A program made the translations under genes and the position numbers. 64,000 nucleotides of DNA. Origin: Bosea vaviloviae (GTDB lineage: Bacteria; Pseudomonadota; Alphaproteobacteria; Rhizobiales; Beijerinckiaceae). The notes beneath the pieces were generated by a model, which saw only the letters and a list, made by a program, of their open reading frames with translations, ran no database searches and was not told the origin of the DNA. Positions 1-9,092 of the stretch are shown here, piece after piece (the stretch's first letter is position 1; the number at the start of each line of letters is the position of its first letter). The stretch lies in the NCBI RefSeq assembly GCF_001741865.1, contig NZ_CP017148.1:1-64000 (forward strand), in the 5' to 3' direction.

Positions 1-598
1 AGCCCTTGAGGCGATCCGCCATGCGGTCATTAGGATCGACGGCGTTGGTGACAATGGCCATACGTCGGTGCCCACGACTGTGAAGCAGATGCACCATCTG
101 CCGTGCGCCTTCGTAGTTGTCGTAACCGACGACGGAATCGATTGGGTTATCGGTTAGGTTCGAACACTCAACCACTGGAAGACCACTGGCTTCGATCAAG
201 CGCCGCGTCTGCGGCGTATGCCAGGCTCCGGTGAGATAGAACGCGTCTGGTCGTCGCTCCAGAAAGTCGGTCACGATCTGCTCTTCGCGCTCGATCGAGT
301 AGCCGCAGTGGCCGATCATCAGCTGGATGCCGTTCTCATGCAGCACGTCACTAAGACCCTGCATGACCTCGGCGTGCTGGGTGTAACCGATGGCTGGAAT
401 GATCGCGCTGATCATACCGGTTCTGTTTGCAGCCAACCCACGGGCGACGAGGTTGGGCATGTAACCTAACTCGCGGATGCAGGCCTCGACCTTCTCGCGG
501 GTCTCCGGCGAGACGTTCCTGGAGCCGTTGAGGACGCGCGAAACTGTGCCGGCACCAACCTTCGCCAATCTTGCAACATCGGCGATCTTTACGCGCAC
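1..598 (-). CDS. LacI-family transcriptional regulator (partial, C-terminus outside window)
   Basis: This is a DNA-binding repressor of the LacI/GalR family. The reverse strand begins RVKIADVARLAKVGAGTVSR, the classic LacI helix-turn-helix, followed by the hinge-type sequence RELGYMPNLVARGLA and then a periplasmic-binding-protein-like effector domain. The likely start is a GTG at 598 with GGGAGAG just upstream; an ATG at 617 is in a different frame. The gene runs off the left edge after about 199 residues, so the effector pocket is incomplete and the ligand cannot be inferred. It is divergent from the SDR/ABC operon and probably controls it through the palindrome at 707-720. Confidence 0.9.
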   Translation of the reverse strand, partial: MRVKIADVARLAKVGAGTVSRVLNGSRNVSPETREKVEACIRELGYMPNLVARGLAANRTGMISAIIPAIGYTQHAEVMQGLSDVLHENGIQLMIGHCGYSIEREEQIVTDFLERRPDAFYLTGAWHTPQTRRLIEASGLPVVECSNLTDNPIDSVVGYDNYEGARQMVHLLHSRGHRRMAIVTNAVDPNDRMADRLKG

Positions 599-674
599 GG
601 AACTCTCCCACGGACATCTGCCGAAGCTGATTCCTATTTCAGCCGACGATCGCGGCCAAGTCCAAATTTTACGG

Positions 675-720
675 TTGACACCCTTATCTACCCGACATAG
701 TCAATATGGAAGCGCTTCCA
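675..720 (+). promoter_or_regulatory. Promoter with LacI-type operator
   Basis: A perfect -35 hexamer TTGACA lies at 675-680. The sequence TGGAAGCGCTTCCA at 707-720 is a perfect 14-bp palindrome with the central CG typical of LacI/GalR operators. It sits about where the -10 region or transcription start would be, so a bound repressor would block RNA polymerase. It lies between the divergent lacI-type gene and the SDR gene. Binding by the adjacent regulator is inference. The rest of 599-879 shows no convincing gene. Confidence 0.75.
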
Positions 721-879
721 ACTTAAGAAGGGGCGCATGAAATTGAATGGAGGAACACGAAGCTGCGTTTACTCGCAGCACAGTTTCAGCCGAATCGCAC
801 TTTGAGACCGCGAACATCGCCGTTCGTGATCGATCAACTGTGTCCGTGCTTAAAACCGGCAAGGCGAGAACGAAAGCGC

Positions 880-1635
880 ATGTCCATCTCCGGCAACCTG
901 ACAGATCTCGCCGGCCAAACGGCCATCGTGACCGGCGGTGCGCGAGGCTTGGGTCTCGGCATCGCCCAGAGATTGGCCGTCGCCGGCTGCCACGTGGCGC
1001 TGTGGGATGTCAATTTCAGCAGCTTCGATGGCGACAATGCCGGTTTCGTCCCTATCCTGGAGCAGAAGGTCGATGTCTCGGACGCTGCCGCTGTCGATGT
1101 CGCCTTCGCCGAAGTCGTCGCCAAGGCTGGCCAGGTCGAGATTCTGGTGAACAACGCCGGAATCAACGGCCCGATCCACGCAGTGTCGGACTACCCCATC
1201 GAAGCGTGGCAGAGGGTACTCGCGATCGATCTCAATGGCGTCTTCCATGGCTGCCGGAGCGCCGTCCCCCATATGCGCGAAAGGGGATATGGTCGGATCG
1301 TCAACGTGGCATCGATCGCCGGCAAGGAAGGTAACCCCGGTGGCAGTGCTTACGCTGCCGCAAAGGGCGGCGTCATCGCGTTCAGCAAGTCTCTCGCCAA
1401 GGAACTCGCCACGTCAGGCATCCTGGTGAACTGCATCGCGCCGACCATGGCCGAGACCGAGCTCCTCCAGGAGATGACGCCAGAATTCATCGCGACCATC
1501 CGCTCCAAGATCCCGATGGCCAGGTTCCTCCGGATCGAAGAGGTGGCCGAGATGGTCGCCTGGATCGCAAGCCCCGCCTGCAGCTTCACGACGGGCTTCA
1601 CATTCGACCTGACGGGCGGCCGCGCGACGTACTGA
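880..1635 (+). CDS. SDR-family NAD(P)-dependent oxidoreductase
   Basis: A classical short-chain dehydrogenase/reductase of 251 residues. The cofactor motif TGGARGLG is at 18-25, the structural NNAG at 91-94, and the catalytic Ser145, Tyr158 and Lys162 (SAYAAAK) are present. The ATG at 880 is chosen because the family's normal N-terminus (a Rossmann strand beginning about 12 residues in) starts there; the frame is open upstream to 802 but that stretch is not family-like. It is first in the operon with the ABC importer and probably oxidises a hydroxyl group on the imported compound. The substrate is unknown. Confidence 0.9.
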   Translation: MSISGNLTDLAGQTAIVTGGARGLGLGIAQRLAVAGCHVALWDVNFSSFDGDNAGFVPILEQKVDVSDAAAVDVAFAEVVAKAGQVEILVNNAGINGPIHAVSDYPIEAWQRVLAIDLNGVFHGCRSAVPHMRERGYGRIVNVASIAGKEGNPGGSAYAAAKGGVIAFSKSLAKELATSGILVNCIAPTMAETELLQEMTPEFIATIRSKIPMARFLRIEEVAEMVAWIASPACSFTTGFTFDLTGGRATY

Positions 1636-1721
1636 GAGAACCAATCCCGACGCGGTGGCAGCCGTCTCGCGACAAGGCCAGAGCCAACAAGGTCTCGGCA
1701 AAAAGCACGATGGGAGGTGTC

Positions 1722-3452
1722 ATGTCGACTGAAACGATCGCTCAGGCGGTGCCGCCCCGGGGAGGGATGCCGTCGTTTTTAAAGCGTTCCCCGCCGCGGT
1801 CGCTCAGGCAGGCCGGTTGGCTGACGCTTGCGTGCATGGTCCTGGCTGTCTTCTCCCTGTTGCCCCTGATCGCTCTCGTTGTCCGCGGCTTCGTCGAGAC
1901 CGAGGGCGGGCGCCTTGTCCTCACATTTAGCGCCGTCAAGACGGTCATGAGCCAGTCCGGCTATTGGTTCGCCGCTTGGAACACGGTCGTCGTCTCGATC
2001 GGATCCATGATCCTCGCCGCCGTGATCGGTGTCATCCTGGCCTGGTGCTTGGTGCGCACCAACGTGCCTTTCGCGCGGCTGCTGGAACAGCTCGCGACGA
2101 TGCCGATCTTCATCCCGCCCTTCATCGGCGCCTTCGCATGGGTCTTGATCGGCGCCCCGCGGATCGGCTTGTTCAATCTGCCGACCAGGGGGCTTGGGCT
2201 GGGCGAGCCGCTCGATATCTACACCTATACGGGCCTCATCTGGACGATTGGCATCTACATCGCGCCCTATGTGATGATGATCGTGGCTTCGGCGCTGCGC
2301 AACATGGATCCAAGCCTCGAGGAGGCAGCGCAGGTCGCCGGCCTCAGCCGTGTGCGGACCATGTTCCAGATCACGCTTCCCGTCGTTGCGCCATCAATCC
2401 TGTCGGGCTCGGTGCTCGCCTTCGTGATCAGCATCGGCCTGTTCGGCACGCCCGTCCTCCTCGGGATGACGAAGGAAATCTACCTCGTCACGGCGCGGAT
2501 TTATCTCGAACTACAACAGTTTCCGCCGAGCTTCGGTATCGTCGCCGTGCTCGCGATTTACCTGATGGTTCTCTCTGTCATCGCCAACCTCCTTCAGAGC
2601 TGGGCCCTGCGTGGGCGATCCTTCGTCACTGTGACGGGCAAAGGATTCCGGCCGCGCATCATCCAGCTGGCCACGGGGCGCTATGTCGTCGCGGGCATCA
2701 TCTGGCTCTACTTGCTGCTGACGGTGGTCGGACCGATCATCATCATCATTGCGGCATCCGTCTCGACCTACACCTGGTCGGGAAGGTTTACTTGGAACAA
2801 CATCGCCTTCCTCTGGGAATCAGAGGATGTGCGCTCCACTCTTTGGAACAGCCTCTTCATCACGATTCTCGCCGCGAGCGCGACCACGATTCTCGGCTTG
2901 ATCGTGTCGTGGATCACGGCGCGGACGCGCATGCGCGGCAGACAGTTCCTCGAGCACGTCGTCCTTCTGCCGATGTCGGTACCGAGTCTCGCCTTCGCGC
3001 TGGGAGTCAGCTTCTTCTGGCTATGGTTTCCGTGGAGCGTCTACGGCACGGTCTGGATCATCATCATCGGCTTGATCGGGCGCTACATCAGCTACTCCGT
3101 GCGATCGATCACCAGCAGCCTGATCCAGATTCATCCCGAGCTTGAAGAGAGCGCTCGCATCTCGGGCTTCGGCTGGGGGAGCACGATGTGGCGCGTCACG
3201 CTACCGCTCGTCCTGCCCGCGATCATCTCCAGCTGGGTGATGGTCTACTCGATCTTCATCTCCGAGCTGTCGATGGTGCTTCCGCTCTACACGACGAGTT
3301 CTCGCACGCTGTCGATCCTGAGTTTCGACACCTGGGCGGTCGGGGAATTCTCCCTCGTCGCCTCGCTTTCGCTGCTGCAACTGCTGCTTGGCGTCGGCGT
3401 CATGTGGTTCGTCACGCACATCACGAAACAGCGGCAGATCGCGGCAACTTGA
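1722..3452 (+). CDS. ABC transporter permease, two-module (FbpB/iron-polyamine type)
   Basis: An inner-membrane permease of about 576 residues, built from two tandem copies of the binding-protein-dependent transport domain. Each half ends in an EAA loop: EEAAQVAGLSRVRTMFQITLP in the first and EESARISGFGWGSTMWRVTLP in the second, both contact points for the ATPase. About twelve hydrophobic segments are visible. The start at 1722 follows GGGAGG; an in-frame ATG at 1710 is possible. Double-length permeases of this kind occur in Fe3+, phosphonate and small-organic-anion importers. It works with the ATPase and binding protein encoded downstream. Confidence 0.92.
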   Translation: MSTETIAQAVPPRGGMPSFLKRSPPRSLRQAGWLTLACMVLAVFSLLPLIALVVRGFVETEGGRLVLTFSAVKTVMSQSGYWFAAWNTVVVSIGSMILAAVIGVILAWCLVRTNVPFARLLEQLATMPIFIPPFIGAFAWVLIGAPRIGLFNLPTRGLGLGEPLDIYTYTGLIWTIGIYIAPYVMMIVASALRNMDPSLEEAAQVAGLSRVRTMFQITLPVVAPSILSGSVLAFVISIGLFGTPVLLGMTKEIYLVTARIYLELQQFPPSFGIVAVLAIYLMVLSVIANLLQSWALRGRSFVTVTGKGFRPRIIQLATGRYVVAGIIWLYLLLTVVGPIIIIIAASVSTYTWSGRFTWNNIAFLWESEDVRSTLWNSLFITILAASATTILGLIVSWITARTRMRGRQFLEHVVLLPMSVPSLAFALGVSFFWLWFPWSVYGTVWIIIIGLIGRYISYSVRSITSSLIQIHPELEESARISGFGWGSTMWRVTLPLVLPAIISSWVMVYSIFISELSMVLPLYTTSSRTLSILSFDTWAVGEFSLVASLSLLQLLLGVGVMWFVTHITKQRQIAAT

Positions 3453-3482
3453 GCCGAGCGAGCAGCGCCGGGAGAAATTGAC

Positions 3483-4556
3483 ATGAGCGTTCGAGTTGAA
3501 GGACTGACCAAATCATTCGGGGCCCTGCGCGCGATCGATGATCTGAGCGTGACGTTTCAGTCCGGCAAGATTTCCGTGCTGCTGGGCGCCAGCGGCTGCG
3601 GCAAGACGACGACATTGCGCTGCATCGCTGGGCTGGAGACCCCCGACGGGGGCGAGATCCTGATCGAGAACGAGGCGGTCTACGCATCGGCTCGCGGTGT
3701 GGACCAGCCGCCCGAGAAGCGTCGGCTGGGCATGGTCTTCCAGTCCTACGCGATCTGGCCGCATTTGACCGTAGCGGGCAATGTGTCGATGCCGCTTCAG
3801 GCGCAGAAGGTGCCGAAGGATGAGATCGCCAGGCGCGTCAAGGAGACACTCGCGATTGTCGGCCTCAGCGACCAGGCCGAGAAGAGTGCGATGAAACTGT
3901 CGGGGGGACAGCAGCAGCGCGTCTCGATCGCGCGCTGTCTCGTCGGCAATCCCCGTCTCATCCTGATGGACGAGCCTCTCAGCAACCTCGACGCCAAGCT
4001 GCGTGTCGAGATGCGTCAGGAGATCCGGCATCTCCAGGAGCGGATTAGCGCCACGATCCTGTTCGTGACCCACGACCAGGAAGAGGCGATGTCGTTAGGC
4101 GATGAGATCTTCCTCTTCGACAAGGGGCGCGTCGTTCAGCAGGGGCCTCCAGAGGATCTCTACTTCCGTCCTGTCGTTCGTTACGTGGCCGAATTCCTCG
4201 GGAAGGCCAATCTCTTCAATGTTGCGATCCGGCCTGACAAGGACGGCGCCAGCGTTGCAGCCTTGCCTTCCGGCGAGGTCATCACGCGAGGCAGCATTCA
4301 GGGCGGCGCCACGGAGCGGGAGGCCCTCTGCATGGTCCGTCCCGAATCGTGGAGGGTCTCTTGTGGAGGGGAAGCCGGCCTGCCGGCCCTCGTCCGAGAG
4401 GTGATGTTTGTCGGAGATCGCCGGGAACTCCGCGTCGACACATCCATCGGGGCCCAGATCGTCGTGACTTATGGCTACCAGCGCTTCTCCGTCGGCGACC
4501 GTCTGTCGCTGACCGTCGCGCCTGACCTGGCTCACCTCTTCGAGGCGCAGGCCTGA
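3483..4556 (+). CDS. ABC transporter ATP-binding protein (PotA/FbpC-like)
   Basis: This is the ATPase subunit of the importer, 357 residues. Walker A GASGCGKT is at 35-42, followed by the Q-loop (VFQSYAIWPH), signature LSGGQQQRV, Walker B LILMDEPLSNLDA and the H-loop THDQEEAMSLGD. The C-terminal 110 residues match the TOBE-type regulatory domain of the PotA/UgpC/FbpC group. It lies 30 bp after the permease gene and is cotranscribed. The substrate is not specified by sequence; neighbouring catabolic enzymes suggest an organic acid or polyol rather than iron. Confidence 0.93.
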   Translation: MSVRVEGLTKSFGALRAIDDLSVTFQSGKISVLLGASGCGKTTTLRCIAGLETPDGGEILIENEAVYASARGVDQPPEKRRLGMVFQSYAIWPHLTVAGNVSMPLQAQKVPKDEIARRVKETLAIVGLSDQAEKSAMKLSGGQQQRVSIARCLVGNPRLILMDEPLSNLDAKLRVEMRQEIRHLQERISATILFVTHDQEEAMSLGDEIFLFDKGRVVQQGPPEDLYFRPVVRYVAEFLGKANLFNVAIRPDKDGASVAALPSGEVITRGSIQGGATEREALCMVRPESWRVSCGGEAGLPALVREVMFVGDRRELRVDTSIGAQIVVTYGYQRFSVGDRLSLTVAPDLAHLFEAQA

Positions 4557-4656
4557 AGACCTCGGCGCTCCATGGACCCGCGGTGGAGCGTTCGGATGCA
4601 GAACGTGCGCGGGCTCACAACAGACTTCGTCAGAAGCGAAAATCGGAGGGAATACG

Positions 4657-5727
4657 ATGACATCCACCAAAACCCGTCGCGGCGTCCTGCACGGACTTGC
4701 CACCGCGACCGCGCTTGCCCTGCTGGCGGCCTTGCCGGTTACGCAGTCGGCCAGGGCCGCCGATGCCGCCTTGATCGCCGCAGCCGAAAAGGAAGGACAG
4801 ATCGTCGTTTATGGCGACCCCTTCACCGTTCCGTTGCTGCTGAAGGCATTCAGCGCCAAATATCCGAAGATCAAAGTCACTTCGGCGACTGGCGACGGGT
4901 GGCAGATCTATAACCGCTTCGTGGCCGAGAATGCGGCCAACCGGCCGCTGATGGACGTCATGTACCAGGCGGAAGACACCGTCATCACCGCCAAGACGTC
5001 CGGGTATCTCGCCAACTTCACCAGCAGCGAAGCGGGCAGTCTGACCAAGCTCGGCCTTCCTGCTGGCGGTGGTTACGTTCGCGGCAACGGCAACCTCATC
5101 ATGTTCGCCTACAACCACGAGGCCATGGCCAAGAAGCCGCTGCCCAAGGACTGGACTGACTACATCAACCCACCAGCGGAATGGGAGGGTTTGGGCGCGA
5201 TGTCGAACCCCGGCTCGTCCTCAGCGACATTCGCCACGGTCGCTGCGCTCTACCAAACCTTCGGCGCGGAAAAGGGAGGCGCTATCCTGAAAGGCTTCCG
5301 AAGCGCCAAAGGCGAACTGAACCCGTCGATGGGCGTCATGGCGACGAAGCTCCAGACGGGCGAACGGCCGCTCGATTTCTTCAACATCACCACAGCGGTC
5401 TCGGGCATCATCGCCAAGGGGGCGCCCGTCACGATGGCCGTGCCGGCATCCGGCGGCGTCGCCCAGTTCAACGCCATCGGCATCAGCGCCAAAGCTCCCA
5501 ACCCGAACGCGGCCCGTCTGCTGGCGGACTTCGCACTGACGGCCGAGATGCAAACGGTCTTCTCCGAGGCTGGCGTTTATCCGGTGAGGACCGGCGTCGC
5601 CTCGCCCAAGGGCTTGCCCGTCCTGACCGAGGTCAAGCTGATGGATCTGGATCTCGAAAAGGCTCTGAAGGACCGCGAGACCATCCTGAACTGGTGGGCG
5701 ACCAGTACGGGCTTCAGCTACCGCTGA
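4657..5727 (+). CDS. ABC transporter substrate-binding protein (Fe3+/organic-anion type)
   Basis: A periplasmic solute receptor of 356 residues. The N-terminus has a charged stretch (KTRRG), a hydrophobic core and a likely signal-peptidase site after SARA. The mature part begins like family-1 iron-type binding proteins (EKEGQIVVYGDPFTVPLLLKAF, with KYPKIKV). The tyrosine cluster that binds ferric iron in true FbpA proteins is not evident, so a carbon substrate is more likely. It follows the ATPase gene by 100 bp; the start is preceded by a GGAGGG ribosome-binding site. Confidence 0.88.
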   Translation: MTSTKTRRGVLHGLATATALALLAALPVTQSARAADAALIAAAEKEGQIVVYGDPFTVPLLLKAFSAKYPKIKVTSATGDGWQIYNRFVAENAANRPLMDVMYQAEDTVITAKTSGYLANFTSSEAGSLTKLGLPAGGGYVRGNGNLIMFAYNHEAMAKKPLPKDWTDYINPPAEWEGLGAMSNPGSSSATFATVAALYQTFGAEKGGAILKGFRSAKGELNPSMGVMATKLQTGERPLDFFNITTAVSGIIAKGAPVTMAVPASGGVAQFNAIGISAKAPNPNAARLLADFALTAEMQTVFSEAGVYPVRTGVASPKGLPVLTEVKLMDLDLEKALKDRETILNWWATSTGFSYR

Positions 5728-5768
5728 GCCCATTCGCTACCAGGCGACGACGACCGGGACCCTAAACA

Positions 5769-6635
5769 GTGAAAGTCCATGCGATGAGAAAAGCCATCGA
5801 TCTGCGCCAAGTCTCGGTTGCCAACCTTACGATCGGGCGCATCAGCCCGGTCGAGTTCATCGAGAAGGCCGCTGCAGCCGGGTTCGGAGCGGTCGGCCTG
5901 CTCATGATGAGCGCGACGGCGCAACCGCTTCAGCACGAGATGGTCGGTCGTCCCGACATGATGAGGGCGGTGAAGGCGGCATTGGCCGCTCATGACATGC
6001 GCGTCTTCGACATCGAAGCCTTCATCCTGTCCCCGCAGACGGATTTCGAGCGGATGCGCCCGGCTCTCGCCGCCGGAGCAGAACTGGGCGCGACTCATAT
6101 TTCGTCCATCGGCACCGAATTCATCGGCAACCGCGTGTTTCTGGATCCCGTGCAGCGCGTCGATCTCTTCGGCCGCCTCTGCGACGAGGCGGCGCAGTTT
6201 GACCTCCATGTAGGCGTCGAGTTCATGCTTTACCGCGACATCCAGACCTATGAGGAGGCCCTCGCCATTATCGAGGCAGCCGGTCGATCCAATGCCGGCC
6301 TCATCCTCGACGTGCTGCACATCCAACGCGCGAAGACGACGCCCGCCGATCTCGCCAAGATTCCGGCACACCGCGTGGCTTACGCCCAGTTGTGCGATGC
6401 CCCCGACCGCTCTCCCACGCTCGAAGAACTGCCTGTCGAGGCACGCACCTCACGACTTCATTTGGGTGACGGGATTATACCGCTCGGCGAGATTCTTGAC
6501 CTCCTGTCTGACGGCACGCCGCTTGTGATCGAAACGCCCGTCGCGTCCGAGGCTGCCTGGTCGGTCGAGGCGCGACTCATGGCTGCGGCCAAGAACGCCG
6601 AGACCTTCTTCCAGGAACAGCTGACGCAGGCCTGA
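5769..6635 (+). CDS. Sugar phosphate isomerase/epimerase family protein (TIM barrel)
   Basis: 288 residues in the xylose-isomerase-like TIM-barrel family that includes hydroxypyruvate isomerase, myo-inosose dehydratase and AP endonuclease 2. Features include the N-terminal strand motif, a metal-binding-type VGVEFMLYRD segment, and LILDVLHIQRAKTTPADL, in which Asp and His would bind a divalent metal. The start is GTG 5769, with an alternative ATG at 5784. Its place in the ABC operon points to isomerisation or dehydration of the imported compound. The exact reaction is not known. Confidence 0.8.
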   Translation: MKVHAMRKAIDLRQVSVANLTIGRISPVEFIEKAAAAGFGAVGLLMMSATAQPLQHEMVGRPDMMRAVKAALAAHDMRVFDIEAFILSPQTDFERMRPALAAGAELGATHISSIGTEFIGNRVFLDPVQRVDLFGRLCDEAAQFDLHVGVEFMLYRDIQTYEEALAIIEAAGRSNAGLILDVLHIQRAKTTPADLAKIPAHRVAYAQLCDAPDRSPTLEELPVEARTSRLHLGDGIIPLGEILDLLSDGTPLVIETPVASEAAWSVEARLMAAAKNAETFFQEQLTQA

Positions 6636-6639
6636 TATT

Positions 6640-8325
6640 ATGAACGTAGAAGAGTGCGATGTTCTGGTGATCGGCTCCGGTGCCGGCGGCCTGTCTGCCG
6701 CTGTCACCGCTGCCTGGCATGGTCTCAAGGTCATTGTGGCCGAGAAGGAGCCGGTCTTCGGAGGCACAACCGCGTGGTCGGGCGGGTGGATGTGGGCGCC
6801 GCTCAACCCGCTGGCCAAACGCGCCGGCATTGTCGAGGACATCGATGCACCGAGAACCTATCTTCGGAATGTCCTCGGCAATAATTTCGACGAGGCGCGC
6901 GTCGAGGCCTTCCTCACCGCCGTGCCGGAGATGGTCGCCTTCTTCGAAGAGAAGACCGCTCTGCAATTCGAAGACGGCAACAGGATATGCGACACCTACG
7001 GCACTGTTCCAGGCGCTGGGACGGGAGGGCGCTCGGTCATCGCCGCTCCATATGACGCCCGTCGCCTGGGAGCACTCGTCAAGCGCCTCCGCCATCCGCT
7101 GCGTGAGACGACCTTCCTGGGCATGACCATCCAGGCCGGTCCAGACCTCGCTGCCTTCATGAACTTCACGCGCTCGCCGAAAGCTCTGGCTCATGTTGCG
7201 CGGCGCTTGGGCCGGCACGTCATCGACCTCGCCCTCCATCGCAGGGGCATGCAACTCCGCAACGGCTTGGCGCTTGTCGGCCGGCTGCTCCAGTCCGCAG
7301 CCGATCTCGGAGTGGAGCTGCGTGAAGCGTCCCCCGCGATCCGACTGCTGGTCGAGGGCGGTATGGTTAGAGGTGCGGTTCTGGATCGGCCGGACGGCGA
7401 GCTCGAAGTCAGGGCAAGCTATGGCGTCGTGCTCGCAGCCGGCGGATTTCCGCAGGAGGCAGAGCGGCGGCGGGAGATCTTTCCAGCCGACGAGCAGCAT
7501 TGGACGCTCGCCGTTCCATCCGCGACGGGCGACGGTTTGCGGCTGGGCGAGTCGGCTGGCGGCATCGTCGACAGGGCGGTCGCGGCTCCCGGGGCTTGGT
7601 GCCCGGTTTCACTCGTTCCTTTTTTCGACGGCACGACCGGCCGCTTTCCGCACATCATCGAGCGCGGCAAGCCGGGCATCATCGGCGTGCTCGCGAACGG
7701 CCGGCGCTTCTGTAACGAGGGCGATGGCTACCACGATTATGTCGCCGCTATGCTTGCCGCCGCGCCGGATGGAGAGGAGGTCGCGTCCTGGCTGATCTGC
7801 ACGCGCGCCTTCCAGCGCCGGTATGGGCTGGGCATCGCCCGACCGACACCGCTACCCGTCGAACCCTATATTAAGTCCGGATACATCAAGGTCGGTGCGA
7901 CGATCGCCGAGCTCGCAAAGGCTTGCGGCATCGATCCCACGGGTCTCGAAAAAACCCTCGCAGAATACAACAAGCATGCGCGAGAAGGAGCTGACCCTGA
8001 GTTTGGCCGAGGCTCTACGCCATACAACCGACTTCAGGGCGATGCCACCAACAAGCCGAACCCTTGCGTCGCACCAATCGATCAAGGGCCATTCTATGCG
8101 GTGAAGGTCCTGCCCGGCAGCTTCGGTACGTTCGCGGGGCTCAAGACGGACGGCAGCGCGCGGGTGCTCAGTGCATCCGATGAGCCCATCCCAGGCCTCT
8201 ACGCGGCCGGTACCGACATGGCGAGTGTGATGGGCGGTCACTATCCGGCCGGCGGCATCAATCTCGGTCCGGCCATGACGTTCGGCTACATCGCCGGCCG
8301 GCATCTGGCCAGTCATCCAAATTAG
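6640..8325 (+). CDS. FAD-dependent oxidoreductase (3-ketosteroid dehydrogenase/fumarate reductase-like)
   Basis: A 561-residue flavoprotein. The N-terminal FAD motif is VIGSGAGGLSAAV, followed by VAEKEPVFGGTTAWSGGWMW, as in the FAD_binding_2 family. The C-terminal AGTDMASVMGGHYPAGGINLGPAMTFG closes the FAD site. Relatives act as 3-oxosteroid delta-1-dehydrogenases or fumarate/urocanate-type reductases, so it probably adds or removes hydrogens across a C=C bond next to a carbonyl. It begins 4 bp after the isomerase-like gene and ends the operon. It is clearly paralogous to the gene at 36378-38111. Substrate unknown. Confidence 0.87.
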   Translation: MNVEECDVLVIGSGAGGLSAAVTAAWHGLKVIVAEKEPVFGGTTAWSGGWMWAPLNPLAKRAGIVEDIDAPRTYLRNVLGNNFDEARVEAFLTAVPEMVAFFEEKTALQFEDGNRICDTYGTVPGAGTGGRSVIAAPYDARRLGALVKRLRHPLRETTFLGMTIQAGPDLAAFMNFTRSPKALAHVARRLGRHVIDLALHRRGMQLRNGLALVGRLLQSAADLGVELREASPAIRLLVEGGMVRGAVLDRPDGELEVRASYGVVLAAGGFPQEAERRREIFPADEQHWTLAVPSATGDGLRLGESAGGIVDRAVAAPGAWCPVSLVPFFDGTTGRFPHIIERGKPGIIGVLANGRRFCNEGDGYHDYVAAMLAAAPDGEEVASWLICTRAFQRRYGLGIARPTPLPVEPYIKSGYIKVGATIAELAKACGIDPTGLEKTLAEYNKHAREGADPEFGRGSTPYNRLQGDATNKPNPCVAPIDQGPFYAVKVLPGSFGTFAGLKTDGSARVLSASDEPIPGLYAAGTDMASVMGGHYPAGGINLGPAMTFGYIAGRHLASHPN

Positions 8326-9092
8326 GACACGCTTTCAATGCCAAGCCATTCAACATCCCGAACGGGTCCAGCGCCACAAGGTCGAAACGTCCGACGCGCT
8401 CACACATTCTTTCAGCTATCTGCATCGCAGATGCCGTCATCTGCTGTTCGTAAGCAATCAGTCCTGAGCCTTGCTGCAGACGTGGCAAAGAAGCGTTTGT
8501 GTCTGGCGCTGTCCTTTGACCGAGTGAGGTTTCGTACGCTCGGCTTCGGCGTCACCAAGACTCCTCTCCTGCTCAGCCTTCAACTTGGCCAGCGCATCGT
8601 TTCCACGAGCGTGTTTGGCAGATGTCCCTTAGGCGATTCCGCTAAAACGTGAGCCGCCTCCACGGCTGCGGAGGCCTCACGCGCTTCTCATGCGATAGCT
8701 TGCCGCGTGCCGTTGCCGAGCAACGGGAGAATCTGCCCACACCTGCAAGGCCGATCCTGCCGCTTCACCTGCGGCCCGCTCTGCTGGCAGGAGTAGCCAT
8801 CGTCGAGCGTGCCGGACCGGAGATGCTCCGAATGCTGCGTGGTCAAATGATGGGTGACAGCAGAGCCCGATTCGCTGACGCCGCCGAGAACATGATAGTC
8901 CGAGCCCGCAGGTCGAGAGCCTCTTCTCAAATGCAGCTAATTTGATAATCCGGCCGCCAAGATTCTCACAATTAAATGCCGCCCTGAACCAAACCGGCGC
9001 ATTCCTACAATGCCAAGCGACAGCGGAAAAAGACGTCGTGGGCGAGAGCCGGGCCATCCGCGAGGACATCGACTTACGGCCGACAGGGCGAC
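8326..9092. other. Intergenic stretch without a convincing gene
   Basis: About 770 bp between the FAD oxidoreductase and the LuxR gene. Short open frames on both strands look like chance or debris; none has a recognisable domain. One minus-strand reading around 8480-8620 (ALAKLKAEQERSLGDAEAER) looks protein-like but is interrupted by stops, which would fit gene decay. A hairpin pairing GTGAG (8649-8653) with CTCAC (8676-8680), and GCCTCC with GGAGGC inside it, is present without a T-run. The LuxR promoter should lie in the last part. Confidence 0.5.

Noticed and set aside
136..143. An AATCGATT inside the LacI-family coding region
   Set aside because: It is within coding sequence, unpaired, and without the TTGAC context, so it is most likely chance.
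8338..8945. Two short plus-strand open frames (8338-8652 and 8649-8945)
   Set aside because: No recognisable domain, unusual composition of predicted residues, and poor start context; the region reads as non-coding or decayed.
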